Shown here: in pieces, positions 1-5,979 of the stretch
Layout of the letters: each line of letters starts with the position of its first letter
Position numbering within the stretch: the first letter of the stretch is position 1
From: Treponema sp.
GTDB taxonomy: Bacteria > Spirochaetota > Spirochaetia > Treponematales > Breznakiellaceae
DNA: 7,044 nucleotides
Direction: 5' to 3'
Assembly: GCA_031264395.1 (NCBI GenBank)
Contig: JAISEB010000273.1
Span: forward strand, 1-7,044
Translations under genes and position numbers: made by a program
Notes under the pieces: model-generated
Told to the model about the DNA's origin: nothing
The model's input: only the letters and a program-made list of their open reading frames with translations
Database searches by the model: none

Positions 1-120
1 TACCAGAAACGCCGCCAGCTCTGCGGTTTCTTTTCGGGCCGGGTGATTCTGGACGACGGCTCTGCCATGGAATTCAGCAGCCTGACCGGCTTCGCGGAGA
101 GGAGCAGAACCTTTTTTTAG
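1..120 (+). CDS. DUF2804-like protein, C-terminal 39 residues (5' end outside window)
   Basis: The frame is open from base 1 and ends at TAG 118-120. The visible tail reads roughly CGFFSGRVILDDGSAMEF followed by LTGFAERSRTFF. A 'G-FSG-V-LDDG ... GFAE' pattern close to the C terminus resembles the end of DUF2804 family proteins, which have no firmly assigned biochemical function. Only the last part is visible, so length, start and upstream domains cannot be judged. The DDG and GFAE motifs argue that this is a real coding end and not a chance frame. The family assignment is from memory of the motif and is moderately sure. Confidence 0.6.
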   Translation, partial: YQKRRQLCGFFSGRVILDDGSAMEFSSLTGFAERSRTFF

Positions 121-302
121 CCGCGCACGCCGCGTGCGCCACGCTCGTCACGGCAATATGGAATGTAACCACGGACCTCACGGACAGAACGGACTTTTAG
201 TTTCAAATGTATACAGGGCAGCGTCATTTGCTTTTTCAGCGCCGCAATTCCCCTTAAAGCAGCATGTTTTGAAGAAAAAATTTACCGCAAGGTCGAAAAA
301 GT

Positions 303-338
303 AAAAGAAGTAGAAGAAAAGAAGTAGAAGAAAAGAAG
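303..338 (+). repeat. 14-bp purine-rich tandem repeat, about 2.6 copies
   Basis: The unit TAGAAGAAAAGAAG occurs perfectly at 311-324 and 325-338, preceded by its partial copy AAAAGAAG at 303-310. The tract is almost purely A and G on the plus strand and lies inside the inverted-repeat segment. It encodes nothing recognisable. Such tracts are prone to slipped-strand copy-number change. Confidence 0.75.
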
Positions 339-405
339 GTCAAAAAAGGAATTGAGAACAAAAACTTATTCGACTTGTTCTCATTTAATTGACCGCACAG
401 CGGTC
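338..405 (+). other. Two overlapping, mutually exclusive stem-loops
   Basis: The first stem-loop has an outer pair GGTCAA (338-343) with TTGACC (389-394) and an inner 9-bp pair TGAGAACAA (353-361) with TTGTTCTCA (375-383), leaving a 13-nt loop. The second is GACCGC (391-396) with GCGGTC (400-405) and a 3-nt ACA loop. They share bases 391-394, so the outer pair of the first cannot form together with the second. No T-run follows, so neither is a standard terminator. The pairing is read directly; any function as RNA is inference. Confidence 0.5.
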
Positions 406-434
406 TTCTTGGAGGTTAAAATTTCTTCCAAAAC

Positions 435-464
435 TTGACAGTTTCCGGAACATGAAAGTTAAAT
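435..464 (+). promoter_or_regulatory. Candidate sigma-70 promoter facing the membrane-protein gene
   Basis: A perfect TTGACA lies at 435-440, followed after 18 bp by TTAAAT (459-464, 4 of 6 matches to TATAAT). It points right, toward the gene starting at 653, and would give a leader of about 180 nt. It sits inside the inverted-repeat segment, so the segment may supply the promoter for its neighbour. A weaker alternative closer to the gene is TTGATA (606-611) with TAGGGT (629-634). Confidence 0.35.
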
Positions 465-652
465 AATGCTGCCCCCAAATGTATATATTGTCCGTGTTGG
501 TCCGTGTCTGTCCGTGGTTATTTTGAATCCGGAATTACCGCCCGCGCCGCGCCGTGTCCTTCTTTCAAATTTTTGCAGTATCTTTCATCAAAGTGTCCTC
601 TTTTGTTGATACCGTTCCCGGCGGGCATTAGGGTTGAAAAAGAGAGGACGCC

Positions 653-1222
653 ATGAAATTTCCAAAGCCCCTTGCCGCGGCGGTTGTTTTTTCCGGCCTT
701 GTGATAACCCTCCTTGCCTGCATTCTTGCCGCCGGCCTTCACGATATTTCCGCGGCGCTTTCCCGCCTTTTCGGATCGCTCTGGTCCGAAAACGCGTTTA
801 TGTACACGGCGGCGGCCCTTATTCCGCTTCTTGCCGGCGCGTTAATGCTCCTGGTTATATTTTTTATTTCAAGGCGGGAAGAAAAGGAATTTGCCGAACG
901 GCTGCAAGACGCGCGGAAGTCGGCCGACGAATACTGCGGCGAATGCATGCAGCGCCTTGAGTTGATGAATGTCTCCATTGCGCGGATAAGGGAAAGTTCC
1001 GAAAGGCTGAAACGTGAAACGGAAAAACTTTCCAGGCTCGGCGACAGATTGAAAAACTCCGGCCCTTCCTCCCCGGAAAGCATTCCCGGAGAAACACCGG
1101 CGATCCTTGAAGAGTACCTGTTCAGGAAGACGAGTGTTTTCTATGCCGGGGAAACAGCTCTTCCAGAGCTTTTTCAGTTTCCCCAATTTCATCATAGGGA
1201 ACAGGACTATCCGCGTAGATGA
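653..1222 (+). CDS. Hypothetical membrane protein: two TM helices plus charged helical/coiled-coil region
   Basis: I do not recognise a family. The 189-residue product starts at ATG 653, preceded by GAGAGGA at 641-647, a well-placed ribosome binding site. Residues about 7-28 form a first hydrophobic helix and about 50-72 a second, followed at once by the positive SRREEK stretch. Residues about 74-135 are strongly charged and helical with a heptad-like look, suggesting a cytoplasmic coiled coil. A CGEC pair of cysteines lies at 95-98. The tail after about 138 is proline-rich and unstructured-looking. GC-rich third positions support coding. The last 101 bases overlap the 3' end of murE on the opposite strand, so the final 33 or so residues are constrained by murE and may be a non-conserved extension. 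The reading frame looks real; the function is unknown. Confidence 0.65.
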   Translation: MKFPKPLAAAVVFSGLVITLLACILAAGLHDISAALSRLFGSLWSENAFMYTAAALIPLLAGALMLLVIFFISRREEKEFAERLQDARKSADEYCGECMQRLELMNVSIARIRESSERLKRETEKLSRLGDRLKNSGPSSPESIPGETPAILEEYLFRKTSVFYAGETALPELFQFPQFHHREQDYPRR

Positions 1223-2720
1223 TTGAATTTTCATGGCCCTTTCCCAGAAGAAGGACGATGTCGCCTTCGCGCGCGAGGGAAAGGGCCTTTCTTATTGCGA
1301 GGGGCCTGTCGGGAATAAGAAAGAGATCTTCCCCCCGCGCGTGTCCGTGTACGCCGGCGGCGATTTCTTCCAGTATGTCCATGGGAACTTCCCCCCGGGG
1401 ATCTTCGTCGGCAAGAATTATGATGTCCGAATAATCCGAGGCTATCCTTCCCTGTTCGCTCCGCTTCTTCGTGTCCCTTTCCCCCGCCGATCCGAAAAGG
1501 CTGATGATGCGCCCTCCCGTTTTGTCAAGCCGTTCGCGGAACGGGGGAAAGACGGCGGTAAAGGAAGAGGGGGTATGGGCGTAATCCACCAGCACTTCAA
1601 AGGGCTGGCCCCGGGAAACGGCGGTCATCCTGCCGCGCACCGGCTTTAGCCGGGCCGCAAGGGGGATTATTTCCCGCACCGGGATCGAAAGAAGCCGTGA
1701 GACGGCAAGCAGCGCGGCAAGCACGTTGCCCGCGTTAAACGCGCCGGGAAGCTGATCGCGGATGTCCGTGACCGTTCCTTCACTCCGTATCAGCACTTCG
1801 TACCAGTTTCCCCAGGGGCTGCTCTCTATTGCCATGAGGGAAAGATCCGCGTCGCGGCCCTCGACGCTGTAGGTAAAGGTCCGCCTTTCCGTGGCCCCGG
1901 CAAAGTAGTCGGCGCTTTTATCGTCGGCATTGATCACGCCGAAGGACTCCTCAAGCAAAGGGCCCGTCCCGCTTCCCTCCCGCGCGCGGTCGAGCGAGTG
2001 GAACAGGTTCGCCTTGTCGGAACGGTACTGTTCCCAGGTTCCGTGGAACTCAAGGTGTTCGTGGGCCACGTTGGTGATCACCGCCGCGTCAAAATCGACG
2101 CAGGCAAGGCGGCCCGTCTTTTTGGAAAGGCCGTGCGAGCTTGCCTCGACAACGGCGTACTCTGCGCCGTTTTCCGCCATTTCAAAAAGCAGCCGCTGGA
2201 CCTCCGGGGCTTCGGGCGTGGTCTGGTGTTCCGGGTTGGGCTTTTCCCCGCCCAGGGCCGTGTCTCCCAGACTGTAACAAACCGTCGAAAAAAAACCGGC
2301 CTTTTTCCCGAGGAGGCGGAGGAACTGGTAGATGAGGTACACCGTGGTGCTTTTCCCCTCGGTTCCGGTTACCCCGGTAACGATAAGCCGCCGGGAAGGG
2401 TGCCCGTAGAAGGCCGCGGACAGGGGGGCCATGGCAAGCCGCGAATCGGGAACGCGGATAAAAAGAGCCCCGCGCCGCAGGCCCTCCGGGATTTCCCTGT
2501 CGTGAACGACAACCGAAGCGCCGCGCTCCACCGCGTTCGCGATGAAGTCATGGCCGTCCGTATGGAGCCCCCGCACGGCGAAAAAACAGCCGCCCGGTTT
2601 TACCGCGCGGGAATCGTACGCCATTCCCGTAACCAGGGGATCTTCCAAAAAGGGATCTCCGCCGTTTTCCCCCCGGACAAAGGCGGTTTCGCGGGCAAAT
2701 TCCGACAGACGGCGTTCCAT
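1122..2720 (-). CDS. murE: UDP-N-acetylmuramoyl-L-alanyl-D-glutamate:diamino-acid ligase
   Basis: This cytoplasmic ATP-dependent ligase adds the third residue of the peptidoglycan stem peptide to UDP-MurNAc-L-Ala-D-Glu. The 532-residue product has all three Mur ligase domains. The N-terminal UDP-binding region contains YDSR (35-38). The central ATPase has the P-loop TGTEGKST (118-125), EASSHGL (192-198) and the lysine of SDKANLF (K236), which is normally carbamylated. The C-terminal domain contains GRM (363-365), DYAHTP (379-384), GSAGERDTKKR (410-420) and GKGHE (493-497). The amino-acid specificity loop reads EDPRGE (439-444) instead of the DNPR typical of meso-diaminopimelate enzymes; spirochaetes usually carry L-ornithine here, so ornithine is the likely substrate (inference). 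The start at 2720 fits the family N terminus, but the ribosome binding site is weak (GGGA about 11 nt upstream). The gene is divergent from the SH3-like lipoprotein gene and overlaps the membrane gene at its 3' end. Confidence 0.96.
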   Translation of the reverse strand: MERRLSEFARETAFVRGENGGDPFLEDPLVTGMAYDSRAVKPGGCFFAVRGLHTDGHDFIANAVERGASVVVHDREIPEGLRRGALFIRVPDSRLAMAPLSAAFYGHPSRRLIVTGVTGTEGKSTTVYLIYQFLRLLGKKAGFFSTVCYSLGDTALGGEKPNPEHQTTPEAPEVQRLLFEMAENGAEYAVVEASSHGLSKKTGRLACVDFDAAVITNVAHEHLEFHGTWEQYRSDKANLFHSLDRAREGSGTGPLLEESFGVINADDKSADYFAGATERRTFTYSVEGRDADLSLMAIESSPWGNWYEVLIRSEGTVTDIRDQLPGAFNAGNVLAALLAVSRLLSIPVREIIPLAARLKPVRGRMTAVSRGQPFEVLVDYAHTPSSFTAVFPPFRERLDKTGGRIISLFGSAGERDTKKRSEQGRIASDYSDIIILADEDPRGEVPMDILEEIAAGVHGHARGEDLFLIPDRPLAIRKALSLAREGDIVLLLGKGHENSIIYADSPVPYDEIGETEKALEELFPRHRKHSSS

Positions 2721-2766
2721 AAGACGATTTTATCCCAAAAAGAACCGGCCGTCCATTGGAACAGGC

Positions 2767-2797
2767 TTTAATTTTTTACGCGGGCATGGTATAAAAT
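2767..2797 (+). promoter_or_regulatory. Extended -10 promoter of the SH3-like lipoprotein gene
   Basis: TATAAA at 2790-2795 (TATAAAAT through 2797) is preceded by TGG at 2787-2789, an extended -10 element. TTTAAT at 2767-2772 lies 17 bp upstream as a partial -35. Transcription would start near 2802, giving a leader of about 37 nt with CAGGAGG at 2827-2833. The 118-bp gap also has to hold the murE promoter on the other strand; there only TAAAAT about 5 nt before the murE start stands out, and I do not call it. Confidence 0.55.
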
Positions 2798-2838
2798 CAT
2801 AAAGGGCGGAACGTGTTTCTCCCTTGCAGGAGGCTTAT

Positions 2839-3852
2839 ATGCGGAAATTGGGTGTTGTGATACCGGTATTGGCTGCCGTTGTATTTGTTTTTTCCTGCGG
2901 GAAGAAAGAACCTTCCCAAAGCATTGCTTCGAGGATCGACGAGAACAGGGCGGCCGTCCGTGAAGACAGCGGGGAAAGCGCGCCTCGGGCGCCTGACTCC
3001 TCGGATTACGGCTATGTGCTGCGGATAAACGCCAGCCTCATGGTCTTTTCCGACGCGGATACGGGGGGCGAGGCGGACAAACTCAAGTGGGAAGAATCCA
3101 TGACCCTTGGGGAAAAAGTCACCGTTACAGGCGTCCGCAAGGCTACCTGGAACAACAGGGTCTACGATTTTCTGAGGATACGCAGGGATACCGGAAAGGA
3201 AGGGTTCGCCTTTGAGTCCCAGGTTTCCCGGGGCGGAAATCTTGGCGTGGTAATTGATGAAAAAGCCAATCTCTACAAATCGCCGAAAAATATTGACGTA
3301 ACAGGCACAATCCTGTCCCGGAAGGTCGTGGCGGTGTACTTTCCCGAGACCGAACGGGACGGTTTTGTTCAGGTAAGGGCCTACGATTCCACCGCCGACG
3401 CGTACAGGAGCAATTACATCAGGATGATTTCCCTGTCTACAGGCGAGGCGGACGTGCAGTCCTCGATTCTCCTGCAGACTGCGGAGGTTTTGAAGGATGA
3501 AGGGGCCGAAAAGATCCGCAAGGACGCGCTCCTTGAGGCGGCTCTTCTGGACTACCCCAATTCGGCCTTCAGCGCGGAAATCAGCGCCATCGTAAATCCC
3601 GTTACCGCCGTTGAAATTTCCGTCCGGCCCCCGGCGAATTCCCGCATGATGGTAGGCGGCGAAAGCGCGGACGTTCTGGATCTTCCCGACAGCGTCGCCG
3701 GAAAACTGGTTAACCGGCTCTATTACAATACCGAAGTGACGGTAGACGAAGAAACGGCGAATACCTACGTTGTGGACGGTTTCAGCAACAGGTGGTATCA
3801 CATTGTACAGCCCGTTGAAGGATGGGTTTTCGGGGCGGACCTGGTGAATTAA
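2839..3852 (+). CDS. Lipoprotein with bacterial SH3-like modules
   Basis: The start is ATG 2839 because CAGGAGG (2827-2833) sits 5 nt before it; an in-frame TTG at 2824 would place that site inside the gene. The product is 337 residues. Residues 1-19 form a signal peptide ending in FVFSC, so Cys20 is the predicted lipidated residue and the protein is anchored in the cell envelope. A low-complexity linker (about 21-55) follows. Three beta-rich stretches look SH3-like: about 58-130, about 134-197, and about 257-337 with a final GWVFGADLV of the type that ends SH3b domains. A helical stretch (about 203-250) separates the second and third. SH3b domains often bind cell-wall or peptide ligands, and the divergent murE neighbour fits an envelope role, but the ligand is unknown. 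The domain call is by pattern only. queD follows after 22 bp. Confidence 0.8.
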   Translation: MRKLGVVIPVLAAVVFVFSCGKKEPSQSIASRIDENRAAVREDSGESAPRAPDSSDYGYVLRINASLMVFSDADTGGEADKLKWEESMTLGEKVTVTGVRKATWNNRVYDFLRIRRDTGKEGFAFESQVSRGGNLGVVIDEKANLYKSPKNIDVTGTILSRKVVAVYFPETERDGFVQVRAYDSTADAYRSNYIRMISLSTGEADVQSSILLQTAEVLKDEGAEKIRKDALLEAALLDYPNSAFSAEISAIVNPVTAVEISVRPPANSRMMVGGESADVLDLPDSVAGKLVNRLYYNTEVTVDEETANTYVVDGFSNRWYHIVQPVEGWVFGADLVN

Positions 3853-3874
3853 GGGCCGGATACGGCTCACCTGT

Positions 3875-4249
3875 ATGTATACCCTCCGGGTGGAGGCCGG
3901 TTTTGCCGCGGCCCATTTTCTGAGCGCGTATCACGGCAAATGCGAGAACCTTCACGGCCACAATTACCGCGTCCTCCTGTGGGTGCGGGGCGAAAAGACG
4001 GGCGAAGGCGGCATGCTTGCCGATTTCGGAATCCTCAAAAAAATACTCCGGGGGATCTGCGCGGAGCTTGATCACTCAAACCTCAACGACAATCCCGTGT
4101 TCGAAAACAACCCCAGCGCCGAGCGTATTGCCCGCCTTGTCTTTGACGAAACTTCTTCCGCCTTTACCGCCGCCGGCCTTGATCCGTCGATGATCTCCGC
4201 CGTCGATGTCTATGAGACGCCGGGAAGCATGGCGCGCTACGAACGCTGA
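3875..4249 (+). CDS. queD: 6-carboxy-5,6,7,8-tetrahydropterin synthase (6-pyruvoyltetrahydropterin synthase family)
   Basis: QueD converts 7,8-dihydroneopterin triphosphate to 6-carboxytetrahydropterin, the second step toward preQ0 and queuosine. The 124-residue length is typical. Zinc ligands are visible as His14 (AAAHFL) and His27/His29 in CENLHGHNY, with the catalytic Cys23 in GKCENLHGH. The ADFG motif (49-52), the ELDHSNLND run (64-72, Asp66/His67) and VYETPGSMARY (112-122, Glu114) complete the active site. The start at 3875 matches the usual 'MY-L' N terminus. There is no good Shine-Dalgarno sequence (only AAGGG about 19 nt upstream), and the gene lies 22 bp behind the lipoprotein gene, so it is probably cotranscribed and perhaps translationally coupled. 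No other queuosine gene is in the window. A QueD-like paralogue with another pterin role cannot be excluded from sequence alone. Confidence 0.93.
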   Translation: MYTLRVEAGFAAAHFLSAYHGKCENLHGHNYRVLLWVRGEKTGEGGMLADFGILKKILRGICAELDHSNLNDNPVFENNPSAERIARLVFDETSSAFTAAGLDPSMISAVDVYETPGSMARYER

Positions 4250-4278
4250 TTAGCCGCGGGTTCCGCCCTTGCGCCCGA

Positions 4279-4650
4279 TCATATTTCGGCTACGGCTTCA
4301 ATTTCCACAAGCACGTTCCGGGGAAGCTGCTTTACCGCGACGGTGGAGCGGGCGGGCTTTCCGGGAAAATGTTTCGCGTAAATTTCGTTAAACGCGGCAA
4401 AGTCGTTCATGTCCGCGAGAAAGCAGGTGGTCTTTATAACTTTCGCGAGGGAAGATCCCGCCGCCTCCAGCACCGCCTTGAGGTTTTTTATAACCTGCCC
4501 GGTCTGTTCCGCCGCGGTTCCGCCTGTTACTTCCCCGCTTTCGGCCGAAAGGGGAATCTGTCCCGAAGTAAAAACCAGCCCTCCCGCCGTGTACGCCTGT
4601 GAATAGGGCCCAATGGCCGCGGGGGCCGCTTTTGTCTCAACCACTTTCAT
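4279..4650 (-). CDS. ridA: RidA family reactive enamine/imine deaminase
   Basis: RidA proteins are small cytoplasmic trimers that hydrolyse reactive enamine/imine intermediates such as 2-aminoacrylate formed by PLP enzymes. The 123-residue length is typical. Conserved elements are IGPYSQAY (13-20), FTSGQIPL (27-34), NDFAAFNEIY (82-91), PARSTVAV (99-106) and LPRNVLVEIEAVAEI at the C terminus. Arg101 and Glu116 match the substrate-binding Arg105 and Glu120 of the E. coli protein; the E. coli Cys107 position is Thr103 here, a common substitution. The start at 4650 is supported by GGAGG (minus strand, 4662-4658) 7 nt upstream. The gene is convergent with queD (29 bp between stops). Which RidA subfamily it belongs to is not certain. 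Confidence 0.95.
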   Translation of the reverse strand: MKVVETKAAPAAIGPYSQAYTAGGLVFTSGQIPLSAESGEVTGGTAAEQTGQVIKNLKAVLEAAGSSLAKVIKTTCFLADMNDFAAFNEIYAKHFPGKPARSTVAVKQLPRNVLVEIEAVAEI

Positions 4651-4673
4651 GCAATAACCTCCGTTCTTTTTTA

Positions 4674-4679
4674 ATTATA
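4674..4679 (-). promoter_or_regulatory. Candidate -10 box of ridA
   Basis: On the minus strand, 4679-4674 reads a perfect TATAAT, about 24 bp before the ridA ATG. Transcription would start near 4667, giving a short leader that includes the GGAGG. No good -35 is visible 16-18 bp upstream (AATACT at best), so activation or a weak promoter is possible. Confidence 0.4.
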
Positions 4680-4863
4680 CAACAATTCCTTAGATAAGTA
4701 TTTAGTGATTTAAAGGGGAAAAATACCCTCTGAATTGGATATTAACCAGATAAAACAGGGTCAATGTCTGTATTTTGGGTATAAAACTGGCCAAATTAGA
4801 CCTGGTTGGTTGTAAAAGATTATCCGAATTAACAGGTGTCCATTACAAAATTTCATAAAAAAT

Positions 4864-4882
4864 CATATAAAATTTTTATATG
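4864..4882. promoter_or_regulatory. 19-bp palindrome upstream of lacI-family gene (candidate operator)
   Basis: CATATAAAA (4864-4872) and TTTTATATG (4874-4882) are perfect 9-bp inverted arms around a single T. The site abuts the -35 box of the regulator's likely promoter (4884-4889), a position from which a bound repressor or activator could act. An outer pair, ATTACAA (4842-4848) and TTGTAAT (4884-4890), brackets it asymmetrically. Autoregulation by the adjacent LacI-family protein is inference. In AT-rich DNA a short palindrome can arise by chance, but 9 perfect pairs is more than expected for one site. Confidence 0.45.
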
Positions 4883-4883
4883 C

Positions 4884-4912
4884 TTGTAATAAATATATAA
4901 TAAGAGTATTAT
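4884..4912 (+). promoter_or_regulatory. Sigma-70-like promoter of the lacI-family gene
   Basis: TTGTAA (4884-4889, 4 of 6 to TTGACA) and TATTAT (4907-4912, 5 of 6 to TATAAT) are separated by exactly 17 bp. Transcription would start near 4919, leaving a leader of about 33 nt with GAGAGG at 4936-4941 before ATG 4952. A second -10-like TATAAT at 4896-4901 has no matching -35. Confidence 0.5.
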
Positions 4913-4951
4913 ATTCTGGTATTCAGCAAAAAAATGAGAGGTGTAGTTTAG

Positions 4952-5953
4952 ATGAAAGCTAAAATAAAAACAATAAGCAATATGACCGGATATTCCTTGG
5001 CGACTATTTCAAATGTGCTGAATAACAAAAAAGGGGTCAATTCCAATACGGCGGAAACCGTTCTTCGGGTAGCCCGGGAAATAGGGTATTTAAATGTCGC
5101 ATCCATTACTAGTATAAAACTTGTGATGTATCAAAAAAGTGGTCAGGTTTTAACCAATACCCCCCTTATTGCTGCTCTTATGGACGGTGTGGAAAGTGAG
5201 GGGCATATCAATGGTTTGGATACAATAATTTTTCATATAAAACAGGGAGAAAAGGACTTTCAGTCCAAATTGGATAAACTGGTACTGGAACGTAATTCAG
5301 GGCTTATTCTACTTGCTACGGAACTGGAATGGCTTGATATGCAGCCATTCCTCAATCTGTCAGTCCCGGTCGTTGTTTTGGATGCTTGGTTTAAAGAAGG
5401 TAATTTTGATACGGTTTTAATGAATAATTCGGATTCTCTTTATATTTCTGTCACCTGTTTAGTTAAAAATGGGCATCGTAAGATAGGGTATATTGATAGT
5501 TCTGTTCCTATCCGTAATTTCTATTACAGAAAAAATGGCTTTATCAGGGCCATGGAATCTTATGGGCTTGCTGTTGATGGCCGCTATTGTTTCAGTCTGG
5601 CGCCCACATCGAATAGCGCGTATGAAGATATGCGGCGTTACCTTGCCGGTAAACCGGTTATGCCTACGGCATATTGCATTGTTAATGATATTATCGCCTT
5701 TGGAGCCATGAAAGCTCTGGAGGAAGGTGGTTATCATATTCCCGATGATATTTCTGTGATCGGTTTTGATAATATGCCGTTTTCCGAGATTACATCCCCT
5801 CCTCTTACTACAATCAATGTTCCAAAAAAAGAACTTGGACAGATCGCAGTCCGCAGGTTGTTGATGCTCTGCGATGACGAAAATGAAGCACACACAAAAA
5901 CCCAGCTCCTAACAAACTTGGTATCCCGTTCCAGCGTAAAAAATATCACATAA
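4952..5953 (+). CDS. LacI/GalR-family transcriptional regulator
   Basis: This is a DNA-binding regulator with a sugar-responsive periplasmic-binding-protein-like core. The product has 333 residues, usual for the family. The N-terminal helix-turn-helix spans about 6-26 (KTISNMTGYSLATISNVLNN), followed by the third helix ending in AREIGY (41-46). The core starts at about 56. Signature segments are GHRKIGYID (174-182), NDIIAFGAMKAL (245-256) and ISVIGFDNMPFSEITSPPLT (267-286) with the following TINVPKKELGQIA. The hinge after GY reads LNVASITSIKL, lacking the usual 'PN..AR.L' hinge-helix pattern, so its operator contact may differ from classical LacI proteins. GAGAGG (4936-4941) supports the start. 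Its downstream neighbour, a sugar-binding lipoprotein gene, is the probable target. The effector sugar cannot be named from sequence. Codon use is much more AT-rich than in the genes before 4650. Confidence 0.93.
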   Translation: MKAKIKTISNMTGYSLATISNVLNNKKGVNSNTAETVLRVAREIGYLNVASITSIKLVMYQKSGQVLTNTPLIAALMDGVESEGHINGLDTIIFHIKQGEKDFQSKLDKLVLERNSGLILLATELEWLDMQPFLNLSVPVVVLDAWFKEGNFDTVLMNNSDSLYISVTCLVKNGHRKIGYIDSSVPIRNFYYRKNGFIRAMESYGLAVDGRYCFSLAPTSNSAYEDMRRYLAGKPVMPTAYCIVNDIIAFGAMKALEEGGYHIPDDISVIGFDNMPFSEITSPPLTTINVPKKELGQIAVRRLLMLCDDENEAHTKTQLLTNLVSRSSVKNIT

Positions 5954-5979
5954 GATAATTAAAAAAACATATAAAATAT

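Larger units (their letters stand above)
166..520. repeat. 355-bp segment bounded by inverted triple-ACGGAC repeats (MITE-like or dispersed repeat)
   Basis: The left end has TAACCACGGAC (166-176), CACGGAC (179-185) and ACGGAC (189-194). The right end has the reverse complements: GTCCGTG (490-496), GTCCGTG (500-506) and GTCCGTGGTTA (510-520). The outermost 11 bp match perfectly as inverted repeats. Copies are spaced 9 bp apart on the left and 10 bp apart on the right. Further inside, GGGCAGC (216-222) is inverted against GCTGCCC (468-474), so partial complementarity reaches about 55 bp inward. No transposase is present. It may be a non-autonomous mobile element or a dispersed intergenic repeat; no clear target-site duplication is visible (only GAAT at 161-164 and 525-528). 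Confidence 0.55.
121..652. other. Gene-free interval with a repeat-bounded element
   Basis: No convincing gene lies in these 532 bases. A frame on the minus strand at 518-742 has no recognisable product and runs into the 5' end of the next gene. The interval begins with a perfect 7-bp stem (123-129 with 133-139, loop CCG) that is not followed by a T-run, so it is not a canonical intrinsic terminator. From 166 to 520 it holds a segment with inverted-repeat ends, listed separately. From 521 to 640 the sequence is GC-rich and leads to a GAGAGGA ribosome binding site at 641-647. Confidence 0.6.

Noticed and set aside
123..139. 7-bp GC stem with CCG loop right after the DUF2804-like stop codon
   Set aside because: No T-run follows on the plus strand, and on the minus strand the adjacent run is A, so it does not qualify as an intrinsic terminator.
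165..520. Triple ACGGAC/GTCCGT repeats as a CRISPR array
   Set aside because: Repeat units are only 6-7 bp with 3-4 bp gaps and lie in opposite orientations at two ends; no repeat-spacer pattern.
739..1234. Minus-strand open frames opposite the membrane-protein gene
   Set aside because: They lack ribosome binding sites and family resemblance. The plus-strand frame has a good ribosome binding site and two clear hydrophobic helices.
2721..2740. murE promoter with TAAAAT about 5 nt before its ATG
   Set aside because: It would imply a leaderless message and has no convincing -35; not enough support for a feature.
1998..2771. 257-codon open frame on the plus strand opposite murE
   Set aside because: It is antisense to conserved MurE motifs, has no ribosome binding site and no recognisable domain, and runs into the lipoprotein promoter region.
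2797..3870. 357-codon open frame on the minus strand opposite the SH3-like lipoprotein gene
   Set aside because: The plus-strand gene has a promoter, a ribosome binding site, a signal peptide and SH3-like modules. The minus-strand product resembles no family I know and is a typical shadow in GC-rich DNA.
4251..4292. TAGCCG/CGGCTA inverted match between the convergent queD and ridA genes as a shared terminator
   Set aside because: Six bp with a 30-nt loop and no T-run; the right arm lies inside ridA coding sequence.
5459..5893. Minus-strand open frame (144 codons) inside the LacI-family gene
   Set aside because: It lies opposite the strongly conserved LacI core and has no recognisable product.
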